From contig JAFGIY010000012.1 of the NCBI GenBank assembly GCA_016929335.1, positions 1-42,195 on the forward strand: DNA of 42,195 bases, given 5' to 3'. A program made the position numbers and the translations under genes. The stretch is from Acidobacteriota bacterium (lineage in GTDB: Bacteria > Acidobacteriota > UBA6911). The notes under the pieces are model-generated. The model made no database searches. It was not told where the DNA came from and saw only the letters and a list, made by a program, of their open reading frames with translations. This document shows, piece by piece, positions 24,419-32,779 of this stretch; positions within the stretch are counted from its first letter, which is position 1; the number at the start of each line of letters is the position of its first letter.

Positions 24419-24643
24419 CTATGCCTTTTGCCTCGCGCCCATGATCAGCAAGACAATGCCTCCAGCCATCGCCAGGCCTCCGACTACCGGAGGAAGCGGA
24501 ATCCGTTCATGCTTTTCGGCCGTGGCATGAATCGGTCCTATATCAAGTACCTTTTCTCGATGGGTGTAGTTGATACCTTGATATGCGAGCGCCAGTACAC
24601 CCAGAACCAACAATACAATTCCAATCAAAGTGAGCCGTTTCAT
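24419..24643 (-). CDS. Small two-helix membrane protein
   Basis: Encodes 74 residues: helix one RLTLIGIVLLVLGVLALAYQ, a 25-residue extracytoplasmic loop with charged residues (THREKVLDIGPIHATAEKHE), and helix two PVVGGLAMAGGIVLLIMGAR. It resembles DUF3185-like small membrane proteins, but I am not sure of the family. GGAGAGGGG precedes the ATG at 24643. A longer frame to 24847 is open, but its upstream part overlaps the lmo0937-like gene in another frame and is not coding. It is second in the S9 transcript. Confidence 0.7.
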   Translation of the reverse strand: MKRLTLIGIVLLVLGVLALAYQGINYTHREKVLDIGPIHATAEKHERIPLPPVVGGLAMAGGIVLLIMGARQKA

Positions 24644-24660
24644 TTGTCCCCTCTCCGCAA

Positions 24661-24813
24661 CTATACTATTCTTCTTCGGCCTTGAAGGAACCGAAACAAC
24701 ACCACAATGATGGCCAACACCAACAGAAGGTGAATAAAACCACCCATCGTGTAAGAAGTGACAAGTCCAAGCAACCACAAAGCAAGCAGAACAACAAATA
24801 TTGTCCAGATCAT
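24661..24813 (-). CDS. lmo0937-family small membrane protein
   Basis: Encodes 50 residues: MIWTIFVVLLALWLLGLVTS, then YTMGGFIHLLLVLAIIVVLF, then RFLQGRRRIV. The two helices, the IxxLLVxAIIVVLF core and the basic tail are the hallmark of lmo0937-family membrane proteins, usually in general-stress clusters. GGAGAGGAG lies upstream of the ATG. It is the first gene after promoter S9 and is followed after 17 bases by the two-helix protein gene. Easily missed because of its length. Confidence 0.8.
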   Translation of the reverse strand: MIWTIFVVLLALWLLGLVTSYTMGGFIHLLLVLAIIVVLFRFLQGRRRIV

Positions 24814-24877
24814 ATGAATACTCCTCTCCAATTCCCGCTTCCCACAAAATTATGGTTTGCGGGTGAAGCTAATATTT

Positions 24878-24942
24878 TTTATACCTGTCAGCTGGCCCTG
24901 TGTCAGTTCAGTATGGCTCATACACGCGATCACAATTGCACA
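24878..24942 (-). promoter_or_regulatory. Two-box promoter S9
   Basis: Minus strand: upstream box TGTGCAATTGTGATC (24928-24942), downstream box starting TGAGCCATACTGAAC (24900-24920), 22 bp phased; -35 CTGACA (24901-24906), 17-bp spacer, -10 TATAAA (24878-24883). Drives the two small membrane protein genes and is back-to-back with S10. Confidence 0.85.
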
Positions 24943-25053
24943 TCCGCTGATGGATAAAGCCGCTGAATCTGCCCGCACCAATCCGGGCCGAAATTTGCCG
25001 GCAGCCTTCCCTTCACCCCGGTTCATTGAGAGTAATTCCCCATGCCACCGGAG

Positions 25054-25118
25054 TGAGCAATTTTGAACATAGTCGTGAGCAGAACTGAGCTGACCCGTAA
25101 ATTGCCTTTGAGAATAAT
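25054..25118 (+). promoter_or_regulatory. Two-box promoter S10
   Basis: Upstream box TGAGCAATTTTGAAC (25054-25068), downstream box starting TGAGCAGAACTGAGC (25076), 22 bp phased; -35 CTGACC (25090-25095), 17-bp spacer, -10 AATAAT (25113-25118). Drives the YtxH-like gene and probably the second radical SAM gene. Divergent from S9; the gap between them holds no gene. Confidence 0.82.
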
Positions 25119-25196
25119 TGACTTGGAATTTTAGGCATGGCAGTTGAGTGGATTGCAGTCAGGGAAAGCCGTTGTCATCCAGAAAGGAAAGGGTCT

Positions 25197-25535
25197 ATGG
25201 CTTACGAAGTCGTGAACAGGAACACCGCTTCTGCATTGATAGCGGGTGCATTGTTGGGAGCGGGGATTGCGCTTTTGTTTGCTCCTCAGTCCGGACAAAA
25301 AACGCGTCGTGATATCCGCCAGTTCGCCGAAAAAGCCGGAGATAAGGCGGAAGCTGCTCGTCTTGAATTACAACGTTCCATTGATAATATCATCGGGGAT
25401 GCGGAAGAAAAGCTGCGGGAGGGGCTGGCCGGCGGGATGAATTGGACTGACGGCAAAATTGCCGATCTTCAGCGGGCATTAGAGGCGGTTAGAAAATCCA
25501 TCGCGAAAGAGATTGGCAAAATCCAGTCGACTTAG
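25197..25535 (+). CDS. YtxH-domain stress protein
   Basis: Encodes 112 residues. A single N-terminal glycine-rich membrane helix (SALIAGALLGAGIALLFAPQ) followed by SGQKTRRDIRQFAEKAGDKA is the YtxH/GvpP signature. The rest is amphipathic helix. Members are general-stress proteins of unknown mechanism, probably at the inner membrane. AAAGGAAAGG lies upstream of the ATG; the longer frame from 25137 lacks a site. It is 84 bases upstream of radical SAM protein 2 on the same strand and is the first gene after S10. Confidence 0.85.
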   Translation: MAYEVVNRNTASALIAGALLGAGIALLFAPQSGQKTRRDIRQFAEKAGDKAEAARLELQRSIDNIIGDAEEKLREGLAGGMNWTDGKIADLQRALEAVRKSIAKEIGKIQST

Positions 25536-25619
25536 CCCGCAATATAAATAGAAATCCGGCCGGCGCGATCTATCTATCGGCGGCTCCGGATATGTGTGAG
25601 TGCGGGAGTATTGGACGTC

Positions 25620-27656
25620 ATGACTCGACAAGCTTCCACAAAGCGAATCGGACAAAAACGCCTTACTATTATACTGATTAAGCCCTCCAAGTACGATGAC
25701 GAGGGCTACGTAATCCGGCATTTTCGCGGTGTCCTGCCCAGCAACACACTCGCCTGCCTCTGCAGCCTCACGGAAGATCTGAATCGTCGAAAGGTTCTTG
25801 GCCACAATCTCGAATTAAAAATCAGGATTCTGGATGATACGGTGCAAAAAATACCGGTCAAAAAAATCATCCGGTCCAACAAGCATCCCCATTGCAGAAC
25901 AGTCGTCGCGCTTGTCGGTGTCCAGTCCAACCAGTTTCCCCGTGCCGCCGATATTGCCCGGCGTTTTCGAGCTGGAGGGTTGCAGGTCTTGATCGGGGGA
26001 TTTCACGTCAGCGGAATCCTGTCGCTGTTTCCGGATATTAAGCCCGAAATCCGGGAAATGATGGATCTCGGTGTCACCGTGGTAAAAGGCGAGGTAGAGG
26101 AAACCTGGGGAGAGATACTCGCGGACGCTCTTCAGGACCGATTGAAGCCGCTCTATGATTTCATGGAAAGGAAACCGGACCTTTTCGACAAACCGGTACC
26201 TACGATCCACCGCTCGTATCTCAAGCGCTTCATAACTTCGAACTTCGGTACGATTGACTGCAGCCGCGGCTGCCCATTTAACTGCAGCTTCTGCACGATC
26301 ATTAACGTACAGGGGCACAAGGTGCGTTTCCGATCCGTTGAGACGCTGGCGAGTGCCATTCGCGAGAACTATCGGCAGCACCGCATCAATTTTTACTTCT
26401 TTACCGATGACAATTTCGCGCGCAATGCCTGCTGGCGCGAAATTTTTGAAATGCTGGCAAGCCTGCAAACGGAAGAGGGCATTTTCGTCGGTTTCATGAT
26501 TCAGGTGGATACACAGGCTTATAAGATTCCGGATTTCGTCGAGCTTGCGTTTCGCGCCGGCTGCACCCAGGTGTTCATCGGGATGGAAAGCATCAATCCG
26601 AAAAACCTGAAGGCTGCCGGGAAGGCTCAGAACCAGGTGCAGGATTACAGCGAAATGATCGCAGCGTGGCATGCGGCAAAAATCGCCACGCACATCGCCT
26701 ATATCATCGGTTTCCCGTTCGACACTCCGGAATCCGTCGAAGAGGACGTCAACCGTCTGAAGCGCGAACTCGGCGTGGAGCAGGCATCCTTTTTCATGCT
26801 GACTCCTTTGCCCGGTTCCAGGGATCATGCGCGCATGATGTGCGCGGGGGAATACATGGATCCCGATCTGAACAGGTATGATTCGTTCCATGAAACCACG
26901 CGGCATCCAAACTTTGCTCCCGGGGAGTTGTATGCCGCATACCGGAAAGCATGGCTGAGTTTTTACTCCTTTGAACACATGCGGCACGTCCTGGCAAATG
27001 CTTATCCCGGGAATTACTGGAATATCCTGCGCAATTACATTTGGTATAAGAATTCCGTGCAGATCGAGGGCGGCCATCCGATGATCCACGGTTTGTTCCG
27101 CCTGAAAGACCGCACAGACCGCCGCCCCGGATTTCCGATTGAATCACGGCCGGCGCACTTTGTGCGGCGTTTCCGCGATGGGCGCGGCCTGGTCCGGAAG
27201 TGGACCGTGTTGTTGCTGGAGATGGAGGAGCTTTGGCTGCAGACACGTATCCGCAGCAAGGCCGAAGTCCGTCTCGTATCGGAGTTGAAGCGGGCGCGCG
27301 AGCAGGTCAACCGCAACTTGCGCACGGCCGAACTGCAGCTCGCGCATTATCGGGCGAAAGTCCATGTGCCGGAACTGCGCGTGCCCTCAAAGCTGGCCCT
27401 GGCTTTCCGGGACCTGAACTTCGGTCTGGCAAAACGCATCACTTACTCCCGTGCGGACATTCAGAAGTTTTGGGCCGGGACCTGGAGGAAATGGCGTCGC
27501 AAAAAGCTATTCCATATCCCTCCACACAAGATCGTTCTGCACTTCCTAAGGGACGCCCAGTTGGTTTTGCTCTTTGCCGCAGCGCTTCTGCGCGCTCAAG
27601 CGAAAGCCCATAAAAACACCGCCAGGCCGCTGATGCAGAATCTCGCCCGGAAATAG
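25620..27656 (+). CDS. B12-binding-domain radical SAM protein 2 with a long C-terminal extension
   Basis: Encodes about 678 residues. The N-terminal region (to about 190) is a cobalamin-binding-like domain (VALVGVQSNQFPRAADIARRF, VLIGGFHVSG, VVKGEVEETWGEIL). The radical SAM core has C218-x3-C222-x2-C225 in SRGCPFNCSFC, then FYFFTDDNFARN, VFIGMESINP, AYIIGFPFDTPESV and FFMLTPLPGS. After about residue 430 there is a further 250-residue extension rich in aromatic and basic residues with a coiled-coil segment (ELKRAREQVNRNLRTAELQL). It is unlike protein 1 and may position the substrate or a membrane. The ATG at 25620 follows GGGAG; a GTG at 25596 is the alternative. Substrate unknown. Confidence 0.88.
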   Translation: MTRQASTKRIGQKRLTIILIKPSKYDDEGYVIRHFRGVLPSNTLACLCSLTEDLNRRKVLGHNLELKIRILDDTVQKIPVKKIIRSNKHPHCRTVVALVGVQSNQFPRAADIARRFRAGGLQVLIGGFHVSGILSLFPDIKPEIREMMDLGVTVVKGEVEETWGEILADALQDRLKPLYDFMERKPDLFDKPVPTIHRSYLKRFITSNFGTIDCSRGCPFNCSFCTIINVQGHKVRFRSVETLASAIRENYRQHRINFYFFTDDNFARNACWREIFEMLASLQTEEGIFVGFMIQVDTQAYKIPDFVELAFRAGCTQVFIGMESINPKNLKAAGKAQNQVQDYSEMIAAWHAAKIATHIAYIIGFPFDTPESVEEDVNRLKRELGVEQASFFMLTPLPGSRDHARMMCAGEYMDPDLNRYDSFHETTRHPNFAPGELYAAYRKAWLSFYSFEHMRHVLANAYPGNYWNILRNYIWYKNSVQIEGGHPMIHGLFRLKDRTDRRPGFPIESRPAHFVRRFRDGRGLVRKWTVLLLEMEELWLQTRIRSKAEVRLVSELKRAREQVNRNLRTAELQLAHYRAKVHVPELRVPSKLALAFRDLNFGLAKRITYSRADIQKFWAGTWRKWRRKKLFHIPPHKIVLHFLRDAQLVLLFAAALLRAQAKAHKNTARPLMQNLARK

Positions 27657-27706
27657 AAAAATATGCCGGGAATTGTCACGGCGCGGCAGAGCCGCAATCC
27701 AAAAAA

Positions 27707-27774
27707 TCGGGGTCGAGTCGGTATCGGCGTCGATGCTTTAATTGGCGATACTGAAAAGCCGACCCCGACCCCGA
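27707..27774. repeat. GGGGTC/GGTATC inverted-repeat element, copy 2
   Basis: TCGGGGTCG (27707-27715) followed by AGTCGGTATCGG, answered by CCGACCCCGACCCCGA (27759-27774). Same motif as at 2989-3078 and the window end. It sits 50 bases after radical SAM gene 2, where a terminator would be expected. Confidence 0.65.
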
Positions 27775-27926
27775 TGTGGTGAACATTTATCCTTTTCTAT
27801 TAGCTAAGAATTTTTATGTTAGTAGCACGAATCCCAATCCGGAATTGGCGGACTAGGCTCTTTTCTTTTCTAAACTAGGCACCTACCCAGTTGTCGTCGC
27901 GGTTGTTGCTTGTTAGCCTGCTTAAG

Positions 27927-28047
27927 TATGTCGGGAATGGTGAGGGCCGGCGATGACTCGTTAGTATCAATCTCCGTACGCAGAGGCTTTGTGTGGGGCT
28001 TGGTGGATCCCGGGTAAGGGGTGTTAACGAGTCGTCGCCCCGACATA
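27927..28047 (+). promoter_or_regulatory. Two-tier inverted repeat in the leader of Crp regulator 2
   Basis: Outer arms TATGTCGG (27927-27934) and CCGACATA (28040-28047) flank inner arms GGCGATGACTCGTTA (27949-27963) and TAACGAGTCGTCGCC (28025-28039); the inner pair matches at 14 of 15. The left side carries 14 unpaired bases between tiers. It ends 24 bases before the start codon, so it could be a folded leader or a paired operator. No two-box promoter is present in the 27657-28071 gap; the 27781-27926 part is more AT-rich and shows no gene. Confidence 0.55.
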
Positions 28048-28071
28048 CATAGACCACAGAGGGAGGTTTTT

Positions 28072-28728
28072 ATGGCGGCGAAAAAAGAGCAGCCTGTCGA
28101 TTGGGAAGCTCTACTCAATGGCATCTTCCGTGGGAAGACCGTAATAGAATGCGGTATGGCCCGCAGCGTCTTCCGGCAGGGGCAACCTGCGGATTCTTTG
28201 TTCTACATCCGGCGGGGCAAGGTAAAGCTCACCGTTATATCTCAACAGGGTAAAGAAGCGATTGTTGCAATCCTGGGCACCGGGGAGTTTTTCGGCGAGG
28301 GTTGCCTCGCCGGTCAACCGTTGCGCATGGCAACGGCTATTGCGATGACCGATTGCACCCTTGACAAGATTGATAGGCTGCTGATGTCGAGTATGCTTCA
28401 CGAGCGTCACGATATTTCGGAATTGTTTGTCAAACATCTGCTGTCTCGTAACATCCGGTATGAAGCGGACCTCGTAGACCAGCTTTTTAATTCCAGCGAA
28501 AAGCGTCTGGCTCGGATTCTCCTGCTGCTTTCGCATTTTGGCAAGGAAAGCAAGGCCGAAGCCGTAGTTCCGACGGTGAATCAGGATACCCTGGCACAGA
28601 TGGTTGGCACGACCCGGTCCCGGGTCAGTCATTTCATGAACAGGTTCAGAGAACACGGTTTTATCGACTATGATGACAGCGGATTGACTGTCCATAGTGG
28701 CCTCCTGAACGTGGTCCTTCGCGACTGA
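28072..28728 (+). CDS. Crp/Fnr-family transcription regulator 2
   Basis: Encodes 218 residues, a close paralogue of the protein at 21857-22516. Shared blocks include QPVDWEALLNGIFRGKT, GQPADSLFYIRRGKVKL, GEFFGEGCLAGQPLRMAT, LVDQLFNSSEKRLARILLLL and the winged helix TLAQMVGTTRSRVSHFMN. The recognition helix residues appear identical, so both proteins probably read the same DNA site. GGGAGG precedes the ATG. The upstream DNA carries a large two-tier inverted repeat and no two-box promoter, unlike paralogue 1. It lies 172 bases upstream of kaiC on the same strand. Confidence 0.9.
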   Translation: MAAKKEQPVDWEALLNGIFRGKTVIECGMARSVFRQGQPADSLFYIRRGKVKLTVISQQGKEAIVAILGTGEFFGEGCLAGQPLRMATAIAMTDCTLDKIDRLLMSSMLHERHDISELFVKHLLSRNIRYEADLVDQLFNSSEKRLARILLLLSHFGKESKAEAVVPTVNQDTLAQMVGTTRSRVSHFMNRFREHGFIDYDDSGLTVHSGLLNVVLRD

Positions 28729-28900
28729 GGGTTTGGGTTTAGGATCATCATCAATCAGACCATTAGAAGCAGCAGGACGCTTCCACCAGAAACCGACAAT
28801 CCGCAATTAGAAACGCCCGAGACAGAATGCCGCATGGATGACAAAGCGGAAAGCGCAGGGACTAAGGGTTTTTCAAAACAGAACAGGAGCACGCGCTGCT

Positions 28901-30658
28901 ATGGCTAAAGCCCAGAAATCAGGACTCGCAATGGATGGGATATCGAAATGCCCAACCGGGATTCAGGGTCTCGACGAGGTTACGTTCGGCGGCCTGCCGA
29001 GAGGGCGGCCCACCCTTGTGTGCGGCGGCGCAGGCTGCGGAAAAACACTGCTGGGCATGGAATTTCTTGTGCGCGGAGCAACGCAGTATAACGAGCCGGG
29101 GGTGTGTGTCTCATTTGAAGAAACCGGGCAGGAACTCGCGCAAAACATGCGGTCGCTCGGCTTCAACGTCAATGCGCTTATTTCGCAAAAGAAGCTGGCC
29201 ATCGACTATGTGCACATTGAACGCAGCCTGGTTGAGGAGACAGGCGAGTACGACCTGGAGGCGCTCTTCGTCCGGCTCGGTCAAGCCGTCAGCTCCGTTG
29301 GAGCCAAGCGGGTGGTGATTGACAGTATTGAGTCTCTGTTCGCCAGCCTCGCAAATGAGGCAATTCTGCGCTCGGAACTGAGGCGTCTATTTCGCTGGCT
29401 CAAAGATAGAAAGCTCACTGCCGTGGTTACCGGAGAGCGCGGCGAGGGCGGGCTCACGCGCCATGGCCTGGAAGAGTACATTTCCGATTGCGTCATCTTG
29501 CTCGATCACCGGGCGATGGAAACCGTTTTCACCCGGCGGCTTCGCATTGTCAAATACCGGGGCTCGACGCATGGCATGAACGAGTATCCGTTCCTCATTG
29601 ACCACGACGGCATATCCGTTCTGCCGGTAACCTCCATTGACCTGAAGCATCGCGTCTCCGACGAGCGGATTTCTACGGGCATTCCCGCGCTGGACTGCAT
29701 GCTCGGCGGTAAAGGCTACTTCCGGGGCAGCAGCATCCTGATCTCCGGCACGGCTGGTACAGGGAAGACCAGCATTGCCGCTCATTTTGTTGATGCCGCG
29801 TGCGCCCGCGGCGAGCGATGTATCGTGTTTTCTTTTGAAGAATCCGCCGACCAGGTGATACGCAACATGCGGTCGATTGGCATCAACCTGGGTCGTTGGA
29901 TCAACAAAGGACTGCTGCAGTTTCACGCCGCGCGGCCGACAGCGTTCGGCCTTGAAATGCATCTTGTCAAAATGCACAAGATTATCAGGAGCTTTGATTC
30001 GGGCATCGTTGTGGTAGACCCGGTGACCGGACTGATAGACTCCGGGACCCAGGCCGAGACCCGAAGCATGCTGCTGCGTCTAATCGATTTCCTAAAGCAA
30101 AAGCAAATCACGGCTTTGATGACGACATTGACCGGCGGAGCGGCTGCACAGGAGCAAACGGAGGTGAACGTCTCCTCGCTGGTGGACACCTGGCTGCTGC
30201 TTCGCGACATCGAGAGCGGCGGTGAGCGGAACCGGGGTCTCTATATCCTCAAGTCCAGGGGCGCGGCTCACTCAAACCAAATTCGCGAATTCCTTTTGAC
30301 AGATCATGGCGTGGAGCTTCGGAATGTTTACCTTGGTGAGACGGGTCTTCTCACCGGCTCGGCTCGCGTCGCACAGGAAGCCAGGGACGCTTCGCAGGCG
30401 CTGCTCGCTGAGCAGGAAATCGAAACCAAGCAGGGTGCACTCAACCGCAAGCGAAAGGCGATTGAAGCCCAAATGGACGCCCTCCAGCTGGAACTCGAGA
30501 CGGAAGAGGAAGAATCGAGGCGTCTCATCGCACAAGAGCAAATGAAACTGAAGAAGTGGGGGGAGAGCCAGAGTAAAATGGCGAAAAGCCGGGCATTAAA
30601 CCAGGGGACTCGAGCCGGGAATGCAAAAAACGCAAGAGCGAGTGAGGACCGGAGATGA
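28901..30658 (+). CDS. kaiC: KaiC-family double-domain ATPase
   Basis: Encodes about 585 residues with two RecA-like KaiC domains. CI has Walker A GGAGCGKT at 42-49 and the catalytic Glu pair in [11 protein letters not shown] has GTAGTGKT at 283-290 and FEESADQV. Cyanobacterial KaiC is phosphorylated at adjacent Ser431/Thr432; the aligned position here is a Ser-Ser pair, S425-S426 ([15 protein letters not shown]), so phosphorylation is possible. The C-terminus is a charged coiled coil replacing the KaiA-binding tail. No kaiA is present. I use the ATG at 28901 behind AGGAG; the frame is open to 28838. The stop overlaps the first kaiB start (ATGA). Likely a timing or signalling ATPase feeding the kinase downstream. 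Confidence 0.92.
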   Translation: MAKAQKSGLAMDGISKCPTGIQGLDEVTFGGLPRGRPTLVCGGAGCGKTLLGMEFLVRGATQYNEPGVCVSFEETGQELAQNMRSLGFNVNALISQKKLAIDYVHIERSLVEETGEYDLEALFVRLGQAVSSVGAKRVVIDSIESLFASLANEAILRSELRRLFRWLKDRKLTAVVTGERGEGGLTRHGLEEYISDCVILLDHRAMETVFTRRLRIVKYRGSTHGMNEYPFLIDHDGISVLPVTSIDLKHRVSDERISTGIPALDCMLGGKGYFRGSSILISGTAGTGKTSIAAHFVDAACARGERCIVFSFEESADQVIRNMRSIGINLGRWINKGLLQFHAARPTAFGLEMHLVKMHKIIRSFDSGIVVVDPVTGLIDSGTQAETRSMLLRLIDFLKQKQITALMTTLTGGAAAQEQTEVNVSSLVDTWLLLRDIESGGERNRGLYILKSRGAAHSNQIREFLLTDHGVELRNVYLGETGLLTGSARVAQEARDASQALLAEQEIETKQGALNRKRKAIEAQMDALQLELETEEEESRRLIAQEQMKLKKWGESQSKMAKSRALNQGTRAGNAKNARASEDRR

Positions 30659-30981
30659 AAACAACAGCGACACGTGCAGTTCGGGAACGGAAAATTTCCA
30701 GGGAGCCAACATGGGAGTTGAGACTTTATGTCGCGGGACAGACTGCAAAATCGCTGCAAGCGTTCGCCAATCTGAAGCGGATCTGCGAAGAACATCTCGG
30801 CGGCAAATACGCCATTGAAGTCATTGACCTGATAAAAAATCCGGAACTAGCCAAGGGAGATCAGATTTTTGCGCTTCCAACTCTCGTGCGGAAGCTTCCG
30901 GAGCCGGTCCGGAAAATCATTGGGGATCTGTCGAATACCGAACGGGTGCTGGTCGGTCTCGATCTGCGCTCACGCGTCTGA
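30655..30981 (+). CDS. kaiB: KaiB
   Basis: Encodes 108 residues; about the last 88 match cyanobacterial KaiB closely: [64 protein letters not shown]. KaiB is the fold-switching thioredoxin-like protein that binds the CI ring of KaiC. A 20-residue basic N-terminal extension is unusual. Start overlaps the kaiC stop by four bases, indicating coupled translation. Eight bases separate it from a second kaiB. Confidence 0.92.
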   Translation: MKTTATRAVRERKISREPTWELRLYVAGQTAKSLQAFANLKRICEEHLGGKYAIEVIDLIKNPELAKGDQIFALPTLVRKLPEPVRKIIGDLSNTERVLVGLDLRSRV

Positions 30982-30989
30982 GGGATAGT

Positions 30990-31349
30990 ATGAAACGCAA
31001 AGTCCAAAAAAATACTGATGAAACAAAAAAGTTTGCAAAAGCTCTTTTTCGGCAGTCCCCCGTGGGGCGCTATGTATTATCGCTGTTCGTGACCGGCAGC
31101 ACTCCGAAATCGCTTCGCGCGATACAGAATATCCGTTCCCTTTGCGAAGAGATGTTGGATGGCTGTTACGAGCTTAGGGTAATCGATATCTACCAGCATC
31201 CCGAACAAATCAAGTCGGAGCAGATTGTCGTCACGCCAACCCTGATAAAAAAGCTGCCGCTCCCGTTGCGCATTCTGATCGGAGATCTGTCGAATAAGGA
31301 GCGTCTCCTTTTGGCGCTGGATATTGTTCGCAAGAACGCCACGATCTAG
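30990..31349 (+). CDS. kaiB: KaiB-like protein 2
   Basis: Encodes 119 residues. The KaiB domain (about 28-115) reads VLSLFVTGSTPKSLRAIQNI, LRVIDIYQHPEQI, VTPTLIKKLPLPLRILIGDL and ERLLLALDI. It is clearly homologous to but diverged from the preceding KaiB: VRK of the conserved PVRKIIGDL block is changed to LRI. Two KaiB copies with different surfaces suggest distinct partners, one of which may be the kinase encoded next. Its N-terminal 27 residues are basic and unmatched. Confidence 0.88.
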   Translation: MKRKVQKNTDETKKFAKALFRQSPVGRYVLSLFVTGSTPKSLRAIQNIRSLCEEMLDGCYELRVIDIYQHPEQIKSEQIVVTPTLIKKLPLPLRILIGDLSNKERLLLALDIVRKNATI

Positions 31350-31375
31350 CCGCGCGATAAAGGGAAGAGGAGAGT

Positions 31376-32545
31376 ATGCCACGAAAGGTTCAGGAACGCC
31401 TCGACGCAGCCGATGAAATCCTGCGCGCTCTGCGAAGCGGGGAGGTCGACGCGATTGTGGCCTCAGGTCCTGACGGCGACCGCGTCTATACGCTAAAAGG
31501 AGCCGATGAAGCATACCGGCTTATGATTCAGAACATGGGAGAAGGGGCTCTCACCATTGCGCCCGACGGCCTGATCCTTTTCTCCAATGAGAAATTGGCT
31601 TCCATGCTCGCGACCCCGCACGAACGGGTGATCGGCTCCAGTTTCCATAATTTCATTGTTCCGGAAGATGCCGGGATATTTTCCGCGCTCCTCACCCAAA
31701 AACTGGCGGCTGGCGCGAAGTGCGAAGTGCGGCTAAAAGCGAACGGCGGCAGGTTGATACCGGTAGCCCTGTCTGCCAATCGCCTGAAGTCCGACGGAGT
31801 CCATTGCTTTTGCGTCATCGTTGCGGATCTTACCGACCAGAAACGGAATGAAGAGGTCCTTCATGCTCTTTCCGCTCGCCTGCTGCGACTCCAGGATGAA
31901 GACCGGCGCCGCATCGCACGCGGGCTGCACAACGGCGCCTTCCAGCACCTTGCAGCCCTGGAGTTCAAGCTCACCCTCGTCGGCCAGGATGCGTCGGCCG
32001 AACTGCCGCCGGCTGCCCGGCGGAACCTGACCGAATGTCTGGAGCTGGTAGGCGAATGCTGCCAGGATCTTGGCAATCTCGCCTATCTAATCCAACCGCC
32101 CTTACTGGAAGAGCAGGGACTGGGCTCCGCTCTCCGGGCCTATGTCAACGGCTATAACCGGAGGCTCGGCCCACAAATCAGTATCGATCTTCCACGCCGG
32201 ATGGGAAGGCTCCCCGCCCATGTGGAAACAACCTTGTTTCGCGTCGCACAGGAAGCGCTCACTAATATTGAACGCCACTCGGGCAGTGCGACTGCCGAAA
32301 TCCGTTTCCTCCGGAAGCCCGGTGAACTCCTTCTCGAGATCGCTGACCACGGTTGCGGTATATCCAGGAAGACCCTGAAGCAGTTGAACGAAGGCACGGG
32401 GTTATCCGGCATCGGAATTGCGGGGATGCGAGAGCGCATCCGGCAACTCGGCGGTCTCATTAAAATTTACTCCAGTTCCCGCGGCACCAGAGTGCAGGTA
32501 AACCTGCCAACCAAGAGCACGCGACTCGGCCGTCATCCGGCTTGA
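31376..32545 (+). CDS. PAS histidine kinase of the Kai operon (HisKA_3)
   Basis: Encodes 389 residues, cytoplasmic. A short N-terminal helix is followed by a PAS domain (about 50-160; MGEGALTIAPDGLILFSNEK), a HisKA_3 dimerisation helix with H185 in RRRIARGLHNGAFQHL, and an HATPase_c domain with EALTNIERHS (N box), ADHGCGIS (G1) and GIAGMRERI. In most HisKA_3 kinases the residue after the phospho-His is Asp or Glu and helps phosphotransfer; here it is Asn186, which may lower activity. No response regulator adjoins it; the nearest is at 36536. Its place after kaiC-kaiB-kaiB recalls the SasA output kinase of cyanobacteria, though the kinase family differs. Confidence 0.9.
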   Translation: MPRKVQERLDAADEILRALRSGEVDAIVASGPDGDRVYTLKGADEAYRLMIQNMGEGALTIAPDGLILFSNEKLASMLATPHERVIGSSFHNFIVPEDAGIFSALLTQKLAAGAKCEVRLKANGGRLIPVALSANRLKSDGVHCFCVIVADLTDQKRNEEVLHALSARLLRLQDEDRRRIARGLHNGAFQHLAALEFKLTLVGQDASAELPPAARRNLTECLELVGECCQDLGNLAYLIQPPLLEEQGLGSALRAYVNGYNRRLGPQISIDLPRRMGRLPAHVETTLFRVAQEALTNIERHSGSATAEIRFLRKPGELLLEIADHGCGISRKTLKQLNEGTGLSGIGIAGMRERIRQLGGLIKIYSSSRGTRVQVNLPTKSTRLGRHPA

Positions 32546-32569
32546 CCGGGGGAGAGTCGGGCGATTCCC

Positions 32570-32659
32570 GGGAGCGGCGTCCTTGCCGCAGCATTTTTTC
32601 TCTCTGTATTCTGAATGATTGACTGGACTGAAATAGCCGGCGAGGACTCCGGCGCTCCC
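32570..32659 (+). terminator. Terminator within a GC-rich inverted repeat after the Kai operon
   Basis: GCGGC-GTCCTT-GCCGC (32574-32589) followed by AGCA and T6 (32594-32599) is a rho-independent terminator shape. A wider imperfect palindrome joins GGGAGCGGCGTCCTTGCCG (32570-32588) to a right arm at 32637-32659 that ends GGCGCTCCC, as in dispersed GC-rich intergenic repeats. Confidence 0.65.
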
Positions 32660-32779
32660 AGGACTGATCCTTACTCCGCGCGACGCCGCGATTGACGCAG
32701 TACTCCAAAGGGATGCATAATCCATGAATTAGTACGCAGTGCAACGACGCTTGAGCAGCTCACACGCATGAAGGTAATT

